A stretch of DNA of 10,817 bases from Fidelibacterota bacterium (GTDB lineage Bacteria > Fidelibacterota > UBA2242). Made by a program: the position numbers and the translations under genes. Shown piece by piece: positions 8,902 through 10,817 of the stretch (positions within the stretch are counted from its first letter, which is position 1; every line of letters starts with the position of its first letter). Under the pieces are notes generated by a model. It ran no database searches and had not been told where the DNA came from. It saw only the letters and a program-made list of their open reading frames with translations. The stretch is taken from the NCBI GenBank assembly GCA_030655795.1, contig JAUSPJ010000054.1:1-10817 (forward strand), read 5' to 3'.

Positions 8902-8951
8902 TCAAATAATCCTATCTGGGTTGGAAATATCTAATAAACCTGACAGGTGTA
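8884..8951. repeat. REPIN-like element, copy 1 (overlaps glgA stop)
   Basis: 68 bp: left arm TACACCTGTCAGGTTTA (8884-8900) and its exact reverse complement (8935-8951), separated by 34 bp. Each arm also holds the odd palindrome ACCTGTCAGGT. As single-stranded DNA or RNA it would fold into a 17-bp hairpin. The layout, two inverted REP-like arms next to a RAYT gene, is that of a REPIN. It matches copy 2 over its whole length with about 6 differences. It begins inside the last codons of glgA. Confidence 0.85.
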
Positions 8952-8998
8952 ATGAAAGACCTGACAGTTTCTCTTTTTCCTGACAGATATAAAGTGTA
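8952..8998. repeat. Degenerate REP arms after copy 1
   Basis: GACCTGACAGTTT around 8959-8971 and CCTGACAG at 8979-8986 followed by AAAGTGTA are imperfect copies of the right arm. Together with copy 1 they fill nearly the whole 104 bp between glgA and the transposase start, so this spacer is made of repeat material. Confidence 0.55.
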
Positions 8999-9005
8999 GG
9001 AAACT

Positions 9006-9680
9006 ATGTACAATAAAGCTCAAAACACTACCTCTGTTTTCATCGAGAATCAGTTTTACTACGTCTTAAATCGGGCGAATGGAGATGACCGGCTTTTTTA
9101 TACCGATGCGAATTTCTCCTATTTTCTTGAAAAACTTAATTCGTATATATCGGCTTTTGTAGAGATTTATGCTTATTGTCTGATACCGAACCACTTTCAT
9201 TTGCTGGTAAAAGTTAAGGATATAATACCTACACCTGTCAGGTTTAATCACTTAATCCTATCTGAATTGGAAGAATCTAATAAACCTGACAGGTGTAGTT
9301 CTGGAAAACCTGGCAGGTGTAATAGCTTGATCACCCAGGCTTTTTCTAATTTCTTTAACTGCTACGCTAAATCCATCAACCGGCAAGAGTACCGCTCGGG
9401 CAGTCTGTTCGAGAGACCATTCAAGCGCAAAATAATTGATACGGAAGAATATTTGAAAATGATTATTATCTATATTCACTTGAATCCCGTTCACTATCAA
9501 ATAACCCAATCTTTCGAAAATTATCGCTGGAGTTCCTATCAAACCATGCTTGACAACCAACCGACCAAACTACCTCGTAAAACCGTGTTTGATATTTTCG
9601 AAGGCAGAGACCGGTTCATAGAAGACCATCAAAATGCAAAAATCAATTATATAGAAATAGCGAAATATGCACTGGAATAA
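9006..9680 (+). CDS. REP-associated tyrosine transposase (RAYT, Y1/HUH family) with an in-frame repeat insertion
   Basis: 224 residues. The N-terminal part has YYVLNRANGDDRLF (18-31; relatives usually have YHxxNR, so His seems replaced by Tyr at 19) and AYCLIPNHFHLLVKVK (56-71) with the HUH motif H63-F64-H65. The C-terminal part has AFSNFFNCYAKSINR (112-126), where Y120 is the likely nucleophile, then GSLFERPFKRK (132-142) and YIHLNPVHY (156-164). RAYTs are single-strand DNA endonucleases of the IS200/IS605 superfamily that are thought to spread REP/REPIN sequences. Residues about 74-106 (PTPVRFNHLILSELEES... PGRCN) are encoded by REPIN copy 2 and an extra arm, at a site where relatives carry a short variable loop. 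Motifs on both sides are intact, so the protein may be active. The ATG at 9006 follows TAGGA at 8997-9001. REPIN copies 1 and 3 flank the gene. Confidence 0.88.
   Translation: MYNKAQNTTSVFIENQFYYVLNRANGDDRLFYTDANFSYFLEKLNSYISAFVEIYAYCLIPNHFHLLVKVKDIIPTPVRFNHLILSELEESNKPDRCSSGKPGRCNSLITQAFSNFFNCYAKSINRQEYRSGSLFERPFKRKIIDTEEYLKMIIIYIHLNPVHYQITQSFENYRWSSYQTMLDNQPTKLPRKTVFDIFEGRDRFIEDHQNAKINYIEIAKYALE
9230..9297. repeat. REPIN-like element, copy 2 (inside the RAYT reading frame)
   Basis: Left arm TACACCTGTCAGGTTTA (9230-9246) and its exact reverse complement (9281-9297), 34 bp between them, total 68 bp as in copy 1. It lies wholly within the transposase gene and is read without a stop. The left arm gives PTPVRF and the right arm NKPDRCS. 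Confidence 0.9.
9305..9321. repeat. Extra REP arm inside the RAYT gene
   Basis: AAAACCTGGCAGGTGTA matches the right arm at 15 of 17 positions and sits 7 bp after copy 2, in the same orientation. It is read as GKPGRCN, repeating the KPDRC encoded by the right arm of copy 2. Confidence 0.75.
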
Positions 9681-9683
9681 CCT

Positions 9684-9753
9684 TACACCTGTCAGGTTTA
9701 CAGGATTGATCTCATCTGAAGGAAAAAGAACCTAAATAAACCTGACAGGTGTA
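9684..9753. repeat. REPIN-like element, copy 3
   Basis: Left arm TACACCTGTCAGGTTTA (9684-9700) and its exact reverse complement (9737-9753) with 36 bp between, total 70 bp. It begins 3 bp after the RAYT stop. The arms are identical to the other copies but the centre is clearly diverged, so arms are conserved more strictly than the loop. Confidence 0.85.
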
Positions 9754-10089
9754 GCAGGATCCTGGTGTAATCGAATAATCTCATCCGGGGAAAAACTTTG
9801 TCCTCTACAAAAACAAATCCCACTACTCCAAAACCCTATACCCATATTCCCCTATACCCTTATACCCTTTACCTATTAACCGAGGCATAACCTCAGGTCT
9901 GAATATTCTCTTGCTTGTCTTGTTAACCCCTTTTAATTTCCACTCCATGAGGTCATATGATAAAAATGTGGAGAATCAAAATGTTTTATTCCATGTTATA
10001 AATCAAATGCCGACAACAGATGGAAATGTTTCCCATATATTGACGATGTTATGTGATCTTATGAGAACATATTTTTTAGGAGCAAAAAG
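9754..10089. other. Non-coding stretch between REPIN copy 3 and the toxin-antitoxin genes
   Basis: I see no gene here. GATCCTGGTGTAATCGAAT followed by AATCTCATC (about 9758-9787) resembles a degenerate arm plus the loop of the REPIN-like elements. A pyrimidine-rich tandem follows at 9834-9870. A GAGG/CCTC hairpin with a 5-nt loop is at 9882-9894, with no T run. Further on, TCATATGA (9953-9960) is an 8-bp palindrome, and TGTT/AACA ends (10047-10069) bracket a loose dyad just before the antitoxin ribosome site. RelB-type antitoxins usually repress their own promoter through such dyads, but I cannot pick a convincing -35/-10 pair. Confidence 0.5.
9834..9870. repeat. Short imperfect tandem repeat, CCCTATA-like
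   Basis: About five units of 7-9 bp follow one another: CCCTATA, CCCATATTC, CCCTATA, CCCTTATA, CCCTTTA. The strand is almost free of G. It lies in the gene-free spacer, and no function can be assigned. Confidence 0.6.
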
Positions 10090-10284
10090 ATGTTAAAAAT
10101 TAAAAAAAACATAGTACTGGACGAAAACCAAAAACCGATAGCCGTTCAAATACCAATTGATGAATTTGAGCGCTTAGAAGAGATCATAGAAAATTATGGA
10201 TTGGCAAAAATGATGGACGAGGTAAGAAATGATGAACGGCTCTCATTTAAGGAGGCAAAAAACTATTATCAATCATTGAAATAG
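10090..10284 (+). CDS. Antitoxin, RelB/Phd-like, of a type II toxin-antitoxin pair
   Basis: 64 residues. The N-terminal MLKIKKNIVLDENQKPIAVQ followed by IPIDEFERLEEIIENYG is the strand-strand-helix pattern of short RelB/Phd-type antitoxins. The tail is charged, and the acidic KMMDEVRNDERLSFKEAKNY is suited to wrap the basic toxin. The ATG at 10090 is well supported by AGGAG at 10078-10082, 7 nt upstream. The stop is followed by a single base and then the toxin start, so the two are translated together. By analogy with this class, the antitoxin neutralises the toxin and, with it, represses the operon; no DNA-binding domain beyond the short N-terminal part is obvious. It has no similarity to the genes to its left and probably arrived as a separate unit. 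Confidence 0.8.
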   Translation: MLKIKKNIVLDENQKPIAVQIPIDEFERLEEIIENYGLAKMMDEVRNDERLSFKEAKNYYQSLK

Positions 10285-10285
10285 A

Positions 10286-10558
10286 ATGTGGAAGATCGAA
10301 TATACAAAACGTTTTCTCAAAGAACTCTATAAGTTACCCAAAGAGATACAGACTCAATCTGAAAAGATAGTTTTTGAAGATCTATTATCTACTAACCCAT
10401 ATGATCTCGGGTATCTCGAACATATGAGAGGCTATCCTAACAAATACAAAATCCGAATCGGAAAATATAGAATTGGCATTACGATAAACAAACCCAATAA
10501 GCTGTTAATTTGTCAACGGATTGCGCATCGCAAAGATATTTACAAAGTATTCCCGTAA
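10286..10558 (+). CDS. RelE/ParE-family toxin (probable mRNA interferase)
   Basis: 90 residues, basic, the usual size of RelE/ParE toxins. The N-terminal WKIEYTKRFLKELYKLPKEI (2-21) is the strand plus helical hairpin of the family. The core YKIRIGKYRIGITI (54-67) and the closing RIAHRKDIYKVF (78-89) carry the conserved basic residues and terminal Tyr; R57, R62, R82 and Y86 are the candidates for a RelE-like active site. Retained Arg and Tyr at the end favour a ribosome-dependent mRNA endonuclease over a gyrase poison, but this is inference. The ATG follows the antitoxin stop by one base with no Shine-Dalgarno close by (AAGGAGG at 10249-10255 is too far), so toxin synthesis depends on antitoxin translation. 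Confidence 0.85.
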   Translation: MWKIEYTKRFLKELYKLPKEIQTQSEKIVFEDLLSTNPYDLGYLEHMRGYPNKYKIRIGKYRIGITINKPNKLLICQRIAHRKDIYKVFP

Positions 10559-10583
10559 TTAAATCACATAACGAATCTTTTCG

Positions 10584-10638
10584 CCTCAACGGAGGTCTCT
10601 GGTGAGACACCTGGGCGCACAACCCCCAACGCCGTTGA
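10584..10638. other. Dyad-rich stretch of unknown role after the toxin gene
   Basis: TCAACGG (10586-10592) and CCGTTGA (10632-10638) are exact inverted repeats enclosing a second perfect hairpin, GTCTC-TGGT-GAGAC (10595-10608). An alternative hairpin, CCTC-AACG-GAGG (10584-10595), overlaps both. It is more GC-rich than its surroundings and ends where homology of copy 4 to the RAYT gene begins. No T run follows, so it is not a standard terminator. Confidence 0.45.
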
Positions 10639-10728
10639 AAGTTAAGGATATGATGCCTACACCTGTCAGGTTTAATCAATTAATCCTATCCAAAGGAGAA
10701 GAATCTGATAAACCTGACAGGTGTAATA
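10638..10728 (+). pseudogene. Fragment of RAYT coding sequence around REPIN copy 4
   Basis: Positions 10638-10725 match 9210-9297 of the RAYT gene over 88 bp without gaps, with about 9 differences. The match covers 20 bp upstream of the left arm. Read in the RAYT frame it gives KVKDMMPTPVRFNQLILSKG followed by EESDKPDRC, against VKVKDIIPTPVRFN... in the intact protein. Neither the HUH motif before it nor the Tyr region after it is present. It is either a relic of a second RAYT with the same insertion or a longer mobile unit copied out of such a gene. Confidence 0.55.
10658..10725. repeat. REPIN-like element, copy 4
   Basis: Left arm TACACCTGTCAGGTTTA (10658-10674) and its exact reverse complement (10709-10725), 34 bp apart, total 68 bp. 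The centre is closest to copy 2. It lies between the toxin gene and the start of the next gene. Confidence 0.9.
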
Positions 10729-10817
10729 ATGTTGAACATTACCATCTGGTTATGGGATTATGGTGTATTGATCCGGCTGATCTGGGGAATTTTATTTTTT
10801 ATCGGCGGCGTCGGTTT
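10729..10817 (+). CDS. Start of a probable membrane protein (3' end outside window)
   Basis: From ATG 10729 the frame is open to the window edge: MLNITIWLWDYGVLIRLIWG, then ILFFIGGVG. This reads as one strongly hydrophobic segment with aromatic residues, consistent with an N-terminal transmembrane helix. The AGGTG of the REPIN right arm (10719-10723) lies 5 nt before the ATG and would act as its ribosome-binding site. Only 29 codons are visible, so the family cannot be named and the call could be wrong. Confidence 0.45.
   Translation, partial: MLNITIWLWDYGVLIRLIWGILFFIGGVG

Noticed and set aside
9006..9680. Autonomous IS200/IS605 insertion sequence
   Set aside because: No tnpB/IscB gene and no subterminal IS ends are seen; the single-copy-like gene bordered by REPINs and the protein motifs fit a RAYT better.
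10039..10075. Sigma70-like promoter for the toxin-antitoxin genes with TTGACG as -35
   Set aside because: No acceptable -10 lies 16-18 bp downstream; the nearest TATTTT is about 24 bp away.
9911..10096. 61-codon open frame before the antitoxin
   Set aside because: Starts with TTG without a ribosome site, overlaps the well-supported antitoxin start, and its composition looks non-coding.
10584..10650. Integron attC site downstream of the toxin-antitoxin pair
   Set aside because: The dyad layout is suggestive, but neither the RYYYAAC nor the GTTRRRY core is exactly present (CCTCAAC and GTTGAAA), and no second site lies upstream.
8884..10725. Repeats of similar length as a CRISPR array
   Set aside because: Only four elements, irregular spacing of hundreds of bases, genes between them, and inverted paired arms instead of direct repeats with unique spacers.

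Overview
The window is bacterial chromosomal DNA of moderate GC content, with genes on both strands and Shine-Dalgarno-type start sites. Nothing in it fixes the phylum. GH57 glucan enzymes next to a GT5 glycogen synthase, plus a transposase of the Bacteroidota/Calditrichota-like RAYT type with TACACCTGTCAGGTTTA repeats, point loosely to the FCB/Calditrichota/Marinimicrobia neighbourhood. That placement is an inference with low confidence.

Layout. (1) 1-615: 3' end of a GH57 amylase or 4-alpha-glucanotransferase, closed by a strong terminator (641-669) that also works on the other strand. (2) 702-1076: a small conserved hypothetical gene broken by one in-frame TAA at its tenth codon. (3) 1080-2894, minus strand: typA/bipA, a translational GTPase. 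(4) 3026-3592: an AhpD-like carboxymuconolactone-decarboxylase family protein, divergent from typA. (5) 3814-5214: an MFS transporter with a TTG start. (6) 5251-5640, minus strand: a badly decayed remnant of a different MFS transporter. (7) 5707-8901: a two-gene glycogen operon, GH57 branching enzyme plus glgA. (8) 8884-9753: a REP-associated tyrosine transposase (RAYT) with palindromic REPIN-like elements before it, inside it and after it. (9) 10090-10558: a RelB/RelE-type toxin-antitoxin pair. (10) 10584-10817: a dyad-rich stretch, a fourth REPIN-like element that carries a piece of RAYT coding sequence, and the start of a membrane-protein gene.

How it fits together. GlgA would elongate alpha-1,4-glucan from a nucleotide sugar and the GH57 enzyme would introduce alpha-1,6 branches. 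The truncated GH57 at the left edge probably acts on the same polymer. The right-hand third is a mobile or accessory segment. The most unusual feature is the REPIN/RAYT cluster: four 68-70 bp elements, each made of two inverted 17-bp arms, lie within 1.9 kb. One supplies the last codons and stop of glgA. One is translated in frame inside the transposase that presumably mobilises the family. A fourth copy lies elsewhere together with about 20 bp of upstream sequence that matches the RAYT gene.
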